A stretch of DNA of 64,000 bases from Xanthomarina arctica (GTDB lineage: Bacteria > Bacteroidota > Bacteroidia > Flavobacteriales > Flavobacteriaceae), in NCBI RefSeq assembly GCF_014638915.1, contig NZ_BMFQ01000003.1, positions 186,001 to 250,000 of the forward strand, read 5' to 3'. The position numbers were made by a program, and so were the translations under genes. Below are positions 1-7,872 of the stretch, in pieces. Numbering within the stretch: position 1 is the stretch's first letter; each line of letters begins with the position of its first letter. A model generated the notes under the pieces. It saw only the letters and a program-made list of their open reading frames with translations, was not told the origin of the DNA and searched no databases.

Positions 1-1
1 A

Positions 2-307
2 CTTCTTCAATTTTTAAGTCATTTAAAACCAACTAAAGTATATAACAAATCGGAAAAATGGATAAATGAATTAGTTTCAATAATTCAACCTGAAATAATA
101 ATCTGCGAAGGAAAAAGTGCTTTTGAAAGGTTTACTAGAGGAAAAGATTGTGAATTTAAAATTGAGAAAAATGTTTTATATGCAAAATGGAATAACATCG
201 ATATAATAGGCTACAAAAGGAATTTCAGCAATATAATAGATTTAAAAAAAGTAGCTGAAAAATTAGAAATAATTAATAAAAATATAGTGCTTCAACACCG
301 TATATAA
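2..307 (+). CDS. C-terminal part of an unknown protein (cut by window edge)
   Basis: An open frame runs from base 2 without a stop and ends at the TAA at 305-307, giving about 101 residues; the start lies outside the window. The segment IIQPEIIICEGKSAFERF resembles the strand-turn-helix of uracil-DNA-glycosylase-like proteins, but only this short stretch supports that and the active-site half is missing. Its stop codon lies inside the first attC-like site, so it is the tail of a cassette gene that starts upstream. Treat the function as unknown. Confidence 0.5.
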   Translation, partial: LLQFLSHLKPTKVYNKSEKWINELVSIIQPEIIICEGKSAFERFTRGKDCEFKIEKNVLYAKWNNIDIIGYKRNFSNIIDLKKVAEKLEIINKNIVLQHRI

Positions 308-400
308 TTTATTACTAGTTCTTGCCTGCTTACGAAAACCCTCGCGGATTTTCTATTCAGTTTTTATTTGCCAAAATAGTTGCTTAACCACGTTGTATTC
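290..400 (+). repeat. attC-like cassette junction J1
   Basis: An imperfect inverted repeat lies between two cassette genes. The left edge is TTCAACACCGTATATAATTT and the right edge AACCACGTTGTATTC. In the middle is a GAAAACC/GGATTTTC hairpin around TCGC. The plan (AAC core on the left, GTT core on the right, central hairpin) recurs at six or seven other junctions in this window with different sequence. A short perfect hairpin ATTGCG-AAA-CGCAAT follows at 401-415. Confidence 0.55.
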
Positions 401-527
401 ATTGCGAAACGCAATACTGTACTGCATAAAGATTAACTAAATAAAATAGAAAAACGATTATTTTGTTATGAGATTATTAAGTGGGAACGAATAAAAAAAT
501 AACCTTTAACCAACTTTTTATAATAAA

Positions 528-1004
528 ATGAAAAATATGGAAATAATCAATCAAACATATGGAGAAAACCCACAAAAGGCAGAATGGTGGAGGCGATTAA
601 TTGGATTCAGCATAGATATAATAGGATATTTCATACTGCTTTGGATTGTGTATTACTTAATTGAATTATTATCGATAGGCTATTTAATAGAAGACGCAAG
701 TATAGTATTTAGATATATTTATTTTTATTTTTTTTATATATTTTATTATGTTCTTTTTGAGAGTCTCACAAATCGTACATTGGGAAAAATCATAACGGGA
801 ACAATTGTAATTAATAGTCTAACATTTAAAAAGCCTTCTTTAGGTCAAATTTTTGGTAGATCATTCTCGAGACTAATACCTTTTGATTTTATATCTTTTA
901 TTTCAAGTAAACCTAGAGGTTGGCACGACTCAATACCAAATACAATGGTTACTACCATTAAATCAAAACATGAGTTTAAAACAATAAATAAAATAGACCT
1001 GTAA
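528..1004 (+). CDS. RDD family membrane protein
   Basis: This 158-residue protein has the RDD-family pattern: an N-terminal WWRRLIGFSIDIIGYF segment with Arg and Asp at the start of the first membrane helix, a second hydrophobic helix around residues 60-80, the motif NRTLGKIITG after it, and a C-terminal GRSFSRLIPFDFIS segment. It is an inner-membrane protein; RDD proteins have varied, mostly unknown transport-like roles. It starts the first intact cassette after junction J1, with a 128-bp untranslated leader. The next gene begins at the base after its stop codon, so the two are probably co-translated. Confidence 0.8.
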   Translation: MKNMEIINQTYGENPQKAEWWRRLIGFSIDIIGYFILLWIVYYLIELLSIGYLIEDASIVFRYIYFYFFYIFYYVLFESLTNRTLGKIITGTIVINSLTFKKPSLGQIFGRSFSRLIPFDFISFISSKPRGWHDSIPNTMVTTIKSKHEFKTINKIDL

Positions 1005-1496
1005 ATGGTAAAAAAAAAAATGAACAAACAACAGACTAAAATTTTATTAACTAAAATTTTACCTCGATTTTTAATCATCGGAATTATTGCAATCGCAGCG
1101 ATTGTTTTAATCGGTATAAAAATTTGGGATAGTACCATCGACCATGAAAAGGGTAATGCTTTAATTTCTAATGTAGGTGCTAAACTTAATTATCTTGATA
1201 AATTAAATGAAGGCGTTCCACCAACAATATCTTTTTCAGGATATTATGATACACTTTTTTTAACACTTTCTTTAGAGTCAGAAGCAAAAGAAACACAGAC
1301 ACCTTATAATGTTATTAAAAGACAATTTAAGAATGGAGGGACTCTAAATTGTACGAAAGTCTACTATAACTGGTATTCAACAGAATCACCTATTTTTCTT
1401 GAGAATGCTAGAAATAAAGGCTACAAGAATTTTCAAGCTAAAGTTTTATATAAAGATGGAACCATAGAAGATTCAGAAATAATCGAGCTAGATTAA
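1005..1496 (+). CDS. membrane-anchored hypothetical protein
   Basis: A 163-residue protein of no family I recognise. A basic N-terminus (MVKKKMNKQQTK) is followed by one strongly hydrophobic helix at about residues 20-42 and a periplasmic or surface domain of about 120 residues. Met6 at 1020 is an alternative start; I keep 1005 because it directly follows the upstream stop. It sits between the RDD protein and a lipoprotein, so all three products of this cassette belong to the cell envelope. The next gene starts 2 bp after its stop. Confidence 0.6.
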   Translation: MVKKKMNKQQTKILLTKILPRFLIIGIIAIAAIVLIGIKIWDSTIDHEKGNALISNVGAKLNYLDKLNEGVPPTISFSGYYDTLFLTLSLESEAKETQTPYNVIKRQFKNGGTLNCTKVYYNWYSTESPIFLENARNKGYKNFQAKVLYKDGTIEDSEIIELD

Positions 1497-1498
1497 GT

Positions 1499-2146
1499 AT
1501 GAAAAATATTTTAACACCCTTAATCTTAACTTTTTTCTTAATAAGTTGTACAAGTAATTTACAAAAGTATGAAATACAAAATGCAATTGAAATATCAGTT
1601 TCAACTGAATTAGAATTAAGAGGAGAAGGCTCTGCATACAATGTAATTATGGATGACATTAGAGATGATTATAATCCAAAACATATTATAGACATAGGTA
1701 AATCCAAACTTATCTTCCAGCCTAAAGGTACAGATGCTTTTAAAGAATCTGCGATGGATGATGTTACTAGAATATTAATAACACATTTTGAAATTGAATC
1801 TAACACTTTTCCGAAATGGAATTTTCAGCTTAATAAACAAGAACTGAATGAGGCAAATGAGTATTTTGAAAAAGAAACAACTAAAGAACTAAAAACCTTG
1901 CCTTTTGAAAATGATATTATTGAATGGAGTCCATTCAAAATGGGGAATGTTAATGGATTAAGTTACATTAAAGGAAGTTATATAAGTTCGACAGAAGGAG
2001 ACAAATCTTATAATGAAATGTATCAGTTTTTTAATAAAAATGAAAAAGTAATTATTGCATTTTCAACTAGCATCTCAAATAAAAAAAAATGGGATGGCAT
2101 TTTTAATGAGATGATAAAAACTTTTAAATTTAAATTAAGAAAATAA
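1499..2146 (+). CDS. small lipoprotein
   Basis: A 215-residue protein with a lipoprotein signal: a short basic start, a hydrophobic stretch, and the lipobox LISC with Cys17, followed by TSNLQKYEIQ. The mature part is a soluble alpha/beta-looking domain rich in Lys and Glu, with no motif I recognise. It is the last gene of a three-gene envelope operon. Shortly after its stop the array trailer begins, so this cassette appears to be the last of its block. No sequence complementary to the cassette start (GTTGTATTC) is seen downstream, so the cassette end may have been lost. Confidence 0.65.
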   Translation: MKNILTPLILTFFLISCTSNLQKYEIQNAIEISVSTELELRGEGSAYNVIMDDIRDDYNPKHIIDIGKSKLIFQPKGTDAFKESAMDDVTRILITHFEIESNTFPKWNFQLNKQELNEANEYFEKETTKELKTLPFENDIIEWSPFKMGNVNGLSYIKGSYISSTEGDKSYNEMYQFFNKNEKVIIAFSTSISNKKKWDGIFNEMIKTFKFKLRK

Positions 2147-2530
2147 TTTAGATTCGAAGTTAGATTAAATTGTCAAGATAAAAAACAACGAAATGGTAAC
2201 AAAGTGATAAAAAGCAAGTATAAATTTATTGTTTTTTTACTAAAGTACTTCTGTAAGTTTAGTCAAATATAAATCCTACCTTAAAAAGTAATTTGTAGAT
2301 TCAACATAACAAATTACATCATACAGTTTAAAATTAATACACAATCAACTTGTAGCACATTAAGTAGAACCATTAAATTATATCTGCAAGCCAATTCGGT
2401 ATATGTTCGGTATACGGCTATTTAAAAACTCCAATATCGAACTTACAAAACTTGAATATTACAAAAATATTACCACTATTGGACCATGTTTTATTTGCCT
2501 CAATTTATTTGTTTTTATAGATAAATTGAA
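2147..2530 (+). repeat. cassette-block trailer, copy 1 (homology 2196-2480)
   Basis: No gene is seen. From TAACAAAGT (2196) the sequence matches the region after 6149: shared blocks include TACTTCTGTAA, TTTAGTCAAATA, GTAGATTCAAC, CATTAAGT and TTCGGTATATG. Copy 2 has about 50 extra bases before the last block. TTCGGTATA is repeated in tandem near 2397-2415. Both copies begin right after the last cassette of a block, so this looks like a conserved downstream segment. Confidence 0.6.
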
Positions 2531-2563
2531 TTAGTATGTCCAAGTAAAACAAAATAAAGATTC

Positions 2564-2725
2564 CTATTCTTTTTTAGTATCTCCAAATTTTGTTGTTAGC
2601 ATCTCCAAAGCAATAGGTATACAATCCATAATTTTCAGGAAATGATCAAGACCTTTTCCACCAAAATAAGGTTTCTCCAAAATTCCATCTTCTTTTCTTA
2701 CGCTACAGTATTGCTTATTTTCCAT
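2564..2725 (-). CDS. small 53-residue protein, QYC family
   Basis: An open frame on the minus strand begins MENKQYCSVRKEDG and ends GDTKKE. Its N-terminus matches the 44-residue product at 58360-58494 (MNNNQYCRVRIVDK), sharing N-x-Q-Y-C-x-V-R; two independent copies of such a short motif argue that it is coding. It lies 14 bp from leader copy 1 and is read away from it, so its promoter would be in the leader. No function is known to me. Confidence 0.45.
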   Translation of the reverse strand: MENKQYCSVRKEDGILEKPYFGGKGLDHFLKIMDCIPIALEMLTTKFGDTKKE

Positions 2726-2739
2726 TTTATTGTATTAAT

Positions 2740-2926
2740 TTATTATTTCCACTTTATGGTTATCCGTAAAATTATAATTTAAAATTCCATTAAATCTAAA
2801 AATTTAAATTTTTGCTTAAAATACGTATTACTACTTATATGTAGTTTCGCTAAAAGCTTCTATATTAGTAATCTATAATAATAATAATAATAGCAAGTGG
2901 ACATAGACAATTGTCTATACCCATTT
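2740..2926 (+). repeat. cassette-block leader, copy 1 (attI-like position)
   Basis: This segment is closely similar to 13944-14124 and more loosely to 52428-52619. It starts with the last codons of a coding remnant (LLFPLYG-type end), contains TACGTATTACTACTTATAT and TATATTAGTAATCTA, and ends TTGTCTATACCCATTT directly against the first cassette base triplet GTT at 2927. A TAGACAATTGTCTA palindrome sits at the end. Its place, immediately before the first cassette, is that of an attI site, but no integron integrase gene is present. Confidence 0.6.
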
Positions 2927-2991
2927 GTTGTAAGCAATAGCGCGACTTCACAGAGCTTTTAATTCGAATGTTTTTACGCTAAAAATAGGAC

Positions 2992-3191
2992 AACCAGAGA
3001 TTGGTAAACCATGAGAGAATTATAGCAGAATAATTCTCTTAACAAGTTTTCGGCGATAAAAGCCGTGAAAATTTATTTTCTAACGAGCGTTGTCGTATAA
3101 AACTTGAATAATAAGGTATGAAATTTAGACCAGAAAGTCAAGTTTTCAGCCAACTAAATTTCATAGTTTATTGGTTTATCAGTCTCTGGTT
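2992..3191 (+). ncRNA. structured RNA candidate inside an ORF-less cassette
   Basis: No reading frame of useful length is present between the cassette ends at 2927-2935 (GTTGTAAGC) and 3401-3409 (GCTCACAAC). Instead the plus strand folds: 2992-3011 pairs with 3172-3191 over 20 bp with two G-U wobbles and no mismatch. Within this are a 10-bp hairpin (3014-3023 with 3030-3039, loop AGCAGA), a CGGC/GCCG hairpin (3051-3065), and an 11-bp hairpin (3118-3128 with 3154-3164). Bases 3099-3107 (AAAACTTGA) are complementary to 3138-3146 in the loop of that last hairpin, a possible 9-bp pseudoknot. The wobbles would be A-C mismatches on the other strand, which points to a plus-strand RNA. The plan resembles retron or other structured RNAs in outline, but no reverse transcriptase is nearby. 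Confidence 0.55.
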
Positions 3192-3209
3192 GAACGGATT
3201 ATAAATATT

Positions 3210-3390
3210 AGCGCCTAAATTGGACGACTCATACCACAATGTATAAGTCATAAAATTTATAAAAACATCCAGAATTTCTTAAATAGGTTTGAAGACGCGC
3301 TACTGGCATTTATATCATTTCATTCTTTCAGAAATTTAATGAAATGATCCTTTTCAGACTCTCTTACTCTAACCTAAAAATAGGAGTCTA
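3210..3390 (+). other. second hairpin block of the ORF-less cassette
   Basis: Further stems follow the main fold: AGCGC (3210-3214) with GCGCT (3297-3301); a GACT/AGTC hairpin near 3225-3250; a perfect 10-bp stem ATCATTTCAT (3314-3323) with ATGAAATGAT (3339-3348); and AGACTC (3356-3361) with GAGTCT (3384-3389) followed by an A-rich run. The last could end the transcript. The density of perfect stems is higher than in other gaps of this window. Confidence 0.4.
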
Positions 3391-3400
3391 AAAATATAAA

Positions 3401-3590
3401 GCTCACAACACTATATATAGAAAATAAGGGATTCAGTGATTAACCCAAATATGGTGCAAACAAGTAAGACGCCAATTTAGAAAAAATATTTCACCGAATT
3501 TTAAACATTTATTTCTTAAATTGGCTTAGTTAAAAATTAGAAGGTAATTGATTCTTTAATCCCTTACTTTCTATATATATAACGTTGCCA
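3401..3590 (+). repeat. attC-like cassette junction J0
   Basis: A long imperfect inverted repeat. 3411-3433 (CTATATATAGAAAATAAGGG and three more bases) pairs with 3558-3580 with two differences. An inner stem GCCAATTTA/TAAATTGGC lies near 3471-3525. The left core is GCTCACAACAC and the right core AACGTTGCCACC. This is the best-paired of the junctions and separates the RNA-like cassette from the outer-membrane protein cassette. Confidence 0.6.
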
Positions 3591-3608
3591 CCAATTAAAA
3601 CCAACCAT

Positions 3609-4409
3609 ATGAAAAAGATTGTAATCTGTATTTTAATCGTATTCGGAATTAATCAAGTATCTATAGCACAAGATTCATACAAAAAAAGATATTACATCAA
3701 AAATACGATTGAATATCAAGAGGAGTTTTATAACCAAGAAACAGAAAAGAGAGATACAAAAACTATTCCTTTGTCTTTAAAAAGTTCTGATGGAACTATC
3801 GACCAAAAAGTTTTAGATTTAGCTAAAAGTGATAAAGGTTTACTATCAAATGTAAAATTCGGAGAAAAAGAAGATTCAAATAAATTATATGTAAATCCTT
3901 GGCTTATTAAATCAGGTTCTGGAGACTATATTGACCAAGACAAAGTCTATTATTACGAATTAAAAAATAGACAATCTGTGAAAATAAATTTCAAACAATG
4001 GTCTTTTAATGCGCTAACAGTTCCTCTAAAAATGAGGTTCGGTAAAGAAAAAACTGAATTTTCGACTGGAGCAAATTTAGGAGTATTAATAGGACACACT
4101 TGGGGAACAACAAACTTTGTTCATCGGAAAGAGGTTGGAAACAAACAATATGACACAAAATATACTTTTGGTTTGTTTCTCGGAGCAGACAAGTTAGAGT
4201 TTTCTTTTGAAGACAATAACGCTAAAGAAGTTAAAATAAAAACGGCTGTCTTATCAACAGGACTTGGATATCTATTTTCTTATGAAAAATTTACATTTGG
4301 AGCTACTGGCGGTTTTGACTTTAGTTTAGGAGAAAACAGTTCGGAATGGGATTTTCAAGGAAGACCTTGGTTAGGAATATCATTAGGTTATTCATTATTT
4401 ACATTTTAA
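3609..4409 (+). CDS. secreted outer-membrane beta-barrel-like protein
   Basis: The 266-residue protein starts at ATG 3609; an upstream in-frame TTG at 3585 is inside the junction core and is rejected because the signal peptide MKKIVICILIVFGINQVSIA begins at 3609. The mature protein has a polar N-terminal domain, then from about residue 120 alternating amphipathic strands (FSTGANLGVLIGHTW, KYTFGLFLGADK, AVLSTGLGYLFSYEKF, ATGGFDFSLG), and ends in the aromatic GYSLFTF typical of outer-membrane barrels. It is the only gene of a cassette bounded by TTGCCACCA (3585-3593) and TGGTGGCAA (4424-4432). Substrate and role are unknown. Confidence 0.65.
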   Translation: MKKIVICILIVFGINQVSIAQDSYKKRYYIKNTIEYQEEFYNQETEKRDTKTIPLSLKSSDGTIDQKVLDLAKSDKGLLSNVKFGEKEDSNKLYVNPWLIKSGSGDYIDQDKVYYYELKNRQSVKINFKQWSFNALTVPLKMRFGKEKTEFSTGANLGVLIGHTWGTTNFVHRKEVGNKQYDTKYTFGLFLGADKLEFSFEDNNAKEVKIKTAVLSTGLGYLFSYEKFTFGATGGFDFSLGENSSEWDFQGRPWLGISLGYSLFTF

Positions 4410-4423
4410 CTGACAAAAATAAC

Positions 4424-4538
4424 TGGTGGCAACACCGAGTATAATTTATGGCTGGTTCTCGCCTACTTACGAAAATCCTTGCGGATTTTCTGTTCGGTAA
4501 TTATTTGCTAAATTATGTACTTAAACACGTTAGCTGTA
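4424..4538 (+). repeat. attC-like cassette junction J2
   Basis: The left edge TGGTGGCAACACCGAGTATA is the reverse complement of the preceding cassette's start over nine bases. The right edge GTTAGCTGTA (4529-4538) is the reverse complement of the next cassette's end (6143-6152). Between them is the GAAAATCC/GGATTTTC hairpin seen in J1, and ATAATTTA near the left matches TAAATTAT near the right. J1 and J2 are similar over most of their length. Confidence 0.65.
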
Positions 4539-4578
4539 ATTAGCCACTCAAACACCAAAACAGAAAAATTTTAAAAAT

Positions 4579-6141
4579 ATGTTTGCAGAAGAATTCAAAC
4601 AACACATCTCTAAATTTTCAACCTCACCTTTTTTATTTATAGGTTCAGGGTTTTCTAGAAGATATTTAGGATTACCAACTTGGGAATTATTACTTATGGA
4701 GGTTTGTGAAGAAATAGGCTTAAAAAAACCGTATAACTTTTACAAATCTAATGCAGACTCAATATTACCAAAAGTTGCATCAATAATTGGAAAAGACTTT
4801 AACGAATTATGGTGGAGTGATGAAAATTTTAAAGAAAGCAGAAAAGAATTTGCATCACTCGCAGAAACTAAATATTCACCACTAAAATTTGAAGTCGCCA
4901 AAAAAATAAAATCTAAAAATGAGCTAATAAAAAATGACGTAATTGATAAAGAATTAAAACTTTTAAAAAAGATAAATATTGATGGTGCAATAACTACAAA
5001 TTGGGATGAACTATTGGAACGAATATTTCCAGACTTCAATAAATTTGTTGGACAAGAGGAATTAATATTTTCAGAACTATATTCGATTGGAGAACTATAC
5101 AAAATACACGGTTGTTGTTCTAAACCCAATTCACTTATTCTAACTGAAGAAGATTATAATAATTACGAAGACAGAAATGCATATTTGGCTGCTAAATTAT
5201 TAACAATATTTATTGAAAATCCTATTGTTTTTATAGGTTATAGTTTAGATGATAAAAATATCCAATCGATTTTAAAATCAATAATTAAGTGTTTAACTAA
5301 AGAAAAAGTAGAAAAATTAAAAGATAGATTAATATTCTGCCAATGGAGTCCAGAACCAATTAAGACAAGTATTATAGATAGTACATTATTAATTTCAGAC
5401 ACTGTAATTCCTATAAAACTAATTACTACGAATGATTTTATAGAAATTTACACTGTATTGGCTAATAACAAAAGAAAGCTACCAATTAAAATTCTAAGAC
5501 AGATGAAAGGTATGGTTTATGACTTTGTTAAATCTAATAATTCAAAATCCAAAATATATGTAACCGATAATCTAGAAAATATAGAAAATATTCACAACGC
5601 AGAATTTGTATATGGTGTTGGATTGAAAGATAAGTTTTCAGAAGTAGGGATTAAAGGAATCGAGCTTAAAGATGTATTATTAGATGCTATTGAATCAAGA
5701 AATTGGGAATCCGATAAAATATCAGAATTGTGTTTACCTTATCTAAAAGCTAAATATATTCCCTATTTTAAACATTTAAGAACAGCAGGATATCTAAATG
5801 CTAATAATGAAATTGACGAGGACAATGAAATAACTGAATTTTCGCCAGAATTCATTAAAAAAGTAAATGATATGAAACAGGAAAGTTTCTATCCTTCTGC
5901 TAATTACATTAGAAAAAGAAAAGAAATCAATGATAAATATGCTACTTTTTCAGAGTTAAAATCTGATAATAATCAATTGCACATAGTTTTATACACGCCA
6001 TTATTATCTAGTGAAAAAATAAATTTAAATGAATTATTAAAGTTTTTACAAGACAACAAAGAACTTTTAGAAAATAGTACTAACGGTACTCATTTTAGAA
6101 AACTGATTTGTTTGTATGATTATTTAAAATATAAAAAATAA
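4579..6141 (+). CDS. SIR2-like NADase, probable antiphage effector
   Basis: A 520-residue protein with an N-terminal SIR2-like domain: GSGFSRRY at residues 22-29 (nucleotide-binding turn), TTNWD at 139-143, IHG with the expected catalytic His177, and FIGYSLDD at 218-225. Bacterial SIR2 proteins of this kind degrade NAD+ on phage infection and cause growth arrest; that activity is inferred from the family. Residues from about 290 on form a helical, charged C-terminal domain of unknown kind that may sense the trigger. It is the only gene of a cassette with 10-bp complementary ends (4529-4538 and 6143-6152), so it would act as a stand-alone system. Confidence 0.75.
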   Translation: MFAEEFKQHISKFSTSPFLFIGSGFSRRYLGLPTWELLLMEVCEEIGLKKPYNFYKSNADSILPKVASIIGKDFNELWWSDENFKESRKEFASLAETKYSPLKFEVAKKIKSKNELIKNDVIDKELKLLKKINIDGAITTNWDELLERIFPDFNKFVGQEELIFSELYSIGELYKIHGCCSKPNSLILTEEDYNNYEDRNAYLAAKLLTIFIENPIVFIGYSLDDKNIQSILKSIIKCLTKEKVEKLKDRLIFCQWSPEPIKTSIIDSTLLISDTVIPIKLITTNDFIEIYTVLANNKRKLPIKILRQMKGMVYDFVKSNNSKSKIYVTDNLENIENIHNAEFVYGVGLKDKFSEVGIKGIELKDVLLDAIESRNWESDKISELCLPYLKAKYIPYFKHLRTAGYLNANNEIDEDNEITEFSPEFIKKVNDMKQESFYPSANYIRKRKEINDKYATFSELKSDNNQLHIVLYTPLLSSEKINLNELLKFLQDNKELLENSTNGTHFRKLICLYDYLKYKK

Positions 6142-6142
6142 C

Positions 6143-6500
6143 TACAGCTAACAAAGTACTGTGCTAAAAAAAGTAAAAAACTATTCATTTTTGACTGAAA
6201 TACTTCTGTAACTTTAGTCAAATAATATCATACCTCAAAAACAAAATCGAAGATTCAACGTAGCTTATCTCATAATCCAGTTTAAAAAACATAATCAATC
6301 AATTTGTAGCTCATTAAGTCCAACCATTAAATTCTGGAAGGCAGGTAATAAGGTGTTCGTCAGTCGATCCATTTTGTTCCATAAAACATATCTACAAGCC
6401 AGTTCGGTATATGGTCGGTATACCGTTTTTTAAAAACGACTCTTATCTCCTACCCCATTTAGCAATTATAAGGCTTGCATATACCATAAATAGTACCACT
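6143..6500 (+). repeat. cassette end and block trailer, copy 2
   Basis: TACAGCTAAC (6143-6152) closes the SIR2 cassette. From TAACAAAGT (6149) onward the sequence follows the trailer after 2196, with shared blocks through TTCGGTATATGGTCGGTATAC near 6404-6422 and a further loosely similar stretch to about 6540. A stretch of about 50 bp near 6336-6390 is absent from copy 1. Confidence 0.6.
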
Positions 6501-7440
6501 ACGGCGACACGTCCTCGTTGGCACTATTTATTTGTTTTATTTCACACATTCTCTCCTTCCTCACCCGTAGCTACTCTTGTACCCAAACCCAATAAGGTTT
6601 CGCTTCGCGAGCTTTTTTTATTGGGTACAACCGCTACTTCATATGATGCGAGCCTGCGGGTCACTTCGGGCAAAACCCACATTAATTTTAGCTTCAAAAG
6701 TTTATTTAAAGCTTTAATTGAAATGACTAAATTCTACAATATCTAATCTGGTTAAGCATGTGGGTCTGCGGGTGTCACATTTTTTGAACAATTCCAGCTT
6801 GCAAATAAGATAAGCTAATCCCTGCGAAAGCAGGGATCTCTTTAAAGTTCATCCAAATATTTCTTAAAATTTATATGATAACAATTCAAGGCTTATCATA
6901 TTTCGCAAGAAATGCAAGAGCATCTCCTTCAGTCGGCCATTCCATCCAAGCCTAAATAGTTTTTTAAATTTCGGATTGGCCAGCTGTTAATTTCCAATAA
7001 AACCTACATCAACCACCTATAACCTCAAACCTCATCCAACCTAGTAAAAGCCAAACCGTAATTGAAAACTATTCTCAAAACCTTCCATGGCCTCCTTCAA
7101 TCGGTGCACTTGCCAAAACTTAGATAGTCAGTAAACCTCCACCCAATTTCATCCGACTAGAAAGAAAAATCAAAAAATCCGCCACCCTTGCGGTAAACCG
7201 TTGCTGTGGTACGCACTTTTGCCGAAAAGGCAACGTGCTATTTACCACACCACCCTCGCTCCTCTCGCAAACGGCTCGCACCTTTTAGATTACCTGTCAA
7301 GAAAAAATTAGTCATTCATACGCAAAAATTCAGCAATAAAAAAAACATTATTTAAAAAAAAAACGAAAAAATAAAAACCGTTTTTTTATTAAAAAACTTC
7401 GTTATATATTTAAATTATCACTCTTTTATTCAAGCTTTTA
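6501..7440 (+). other. long non-coding stretch with hairpins
   Basis: No gene is convincing. A stop-free frame at 6411-6746 crosses repeat sequence and has poor composition. Visible structures: a stem of GTACCCAA-type sequence with its complement at 6579-6628; an ATCCCTGC/GCAGGGAT palindrome near 6822-6839 of the type scattered as REP elements in Bacteroidota; and a stem with TTGCC-GAAAA-GGCAA as its tip at 7207-7247. The base composition is less A/T-rich than its surroundings. Confidence 0.4.
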
Positions 7441-7872
7441 ATGATTAAAATAAACAAACCTCCAAAAGTATATACTGGTCATATTTACATAGAATATACA
7501 GGCAATAATATTTTCCTTCTTAACTCTAAGAAAGGAAGATCTTTTAACAGCCTCCATCTATTTGAGTATTTTTTACTTAATGACGGTCAAAGTATTCGTA
7601 ATTGCTTTAAAACTGAGCTATTGGGTAAGAAGTACATTGTGGATTTTGATGGTCATTCAATATTTAAATTTAATGAAGAAAGTCACACCTATGAACCCGA
7701 TGATTGGTCTTATTTAATAGAGTTTGTACCTCATTCAAATAAAAATATTTTCATGGTAGCCGGTAGGTTAAGACTATTTAATGAAATTAGCGCAGTTGAC
7801 GGCAGAAATGAAACCTTTCGCTTTAATATTATTTTAGATAATAAGGAAGAAATTAAAAATCTATTTATATAA
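7441..7872 (+). CDS. hypothetical protein, 143 residues
   Basis: A soluble protein with alternating short strands (KVYTGHIYIEYTGNNIFLLN, YIVDFDGHSIFKF) and no signal peptide or membrane segment. I do not recognise a family. The frame uses ordinary A/T-rich codons and starts at an ATG about 60 bp after a poly-A/poly-T rich region. It is isolated: long non-coding stretches lie on both sides, and the mobile module begins at 8356 on the opposite strand. Confidence 0.5.
   Translation: MIKINKPPKVYTGHIYIEYTGNNIFLLNSKKGRSFNSLHLFEYFLLNDGQSIRNCFKTELLGKKYIVDFDGHSIFKFNEESHTYEPDDWSYLIEFVPHSNKNIFMVAGRLRLFNEISAVDGRNETFRFNIILDNKEEIKNLFI

Noticed and set aside
2992-3191. Retron msr-msd RNA
   Set aside because: A long closing helix is suggestive, but there is no reverse transcriptase in the window.
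6411-6746. 111-codon open frame
   Set aside because: It overlaps trailer and hairpin sequence, has low-complexity composition and no signal or motif.
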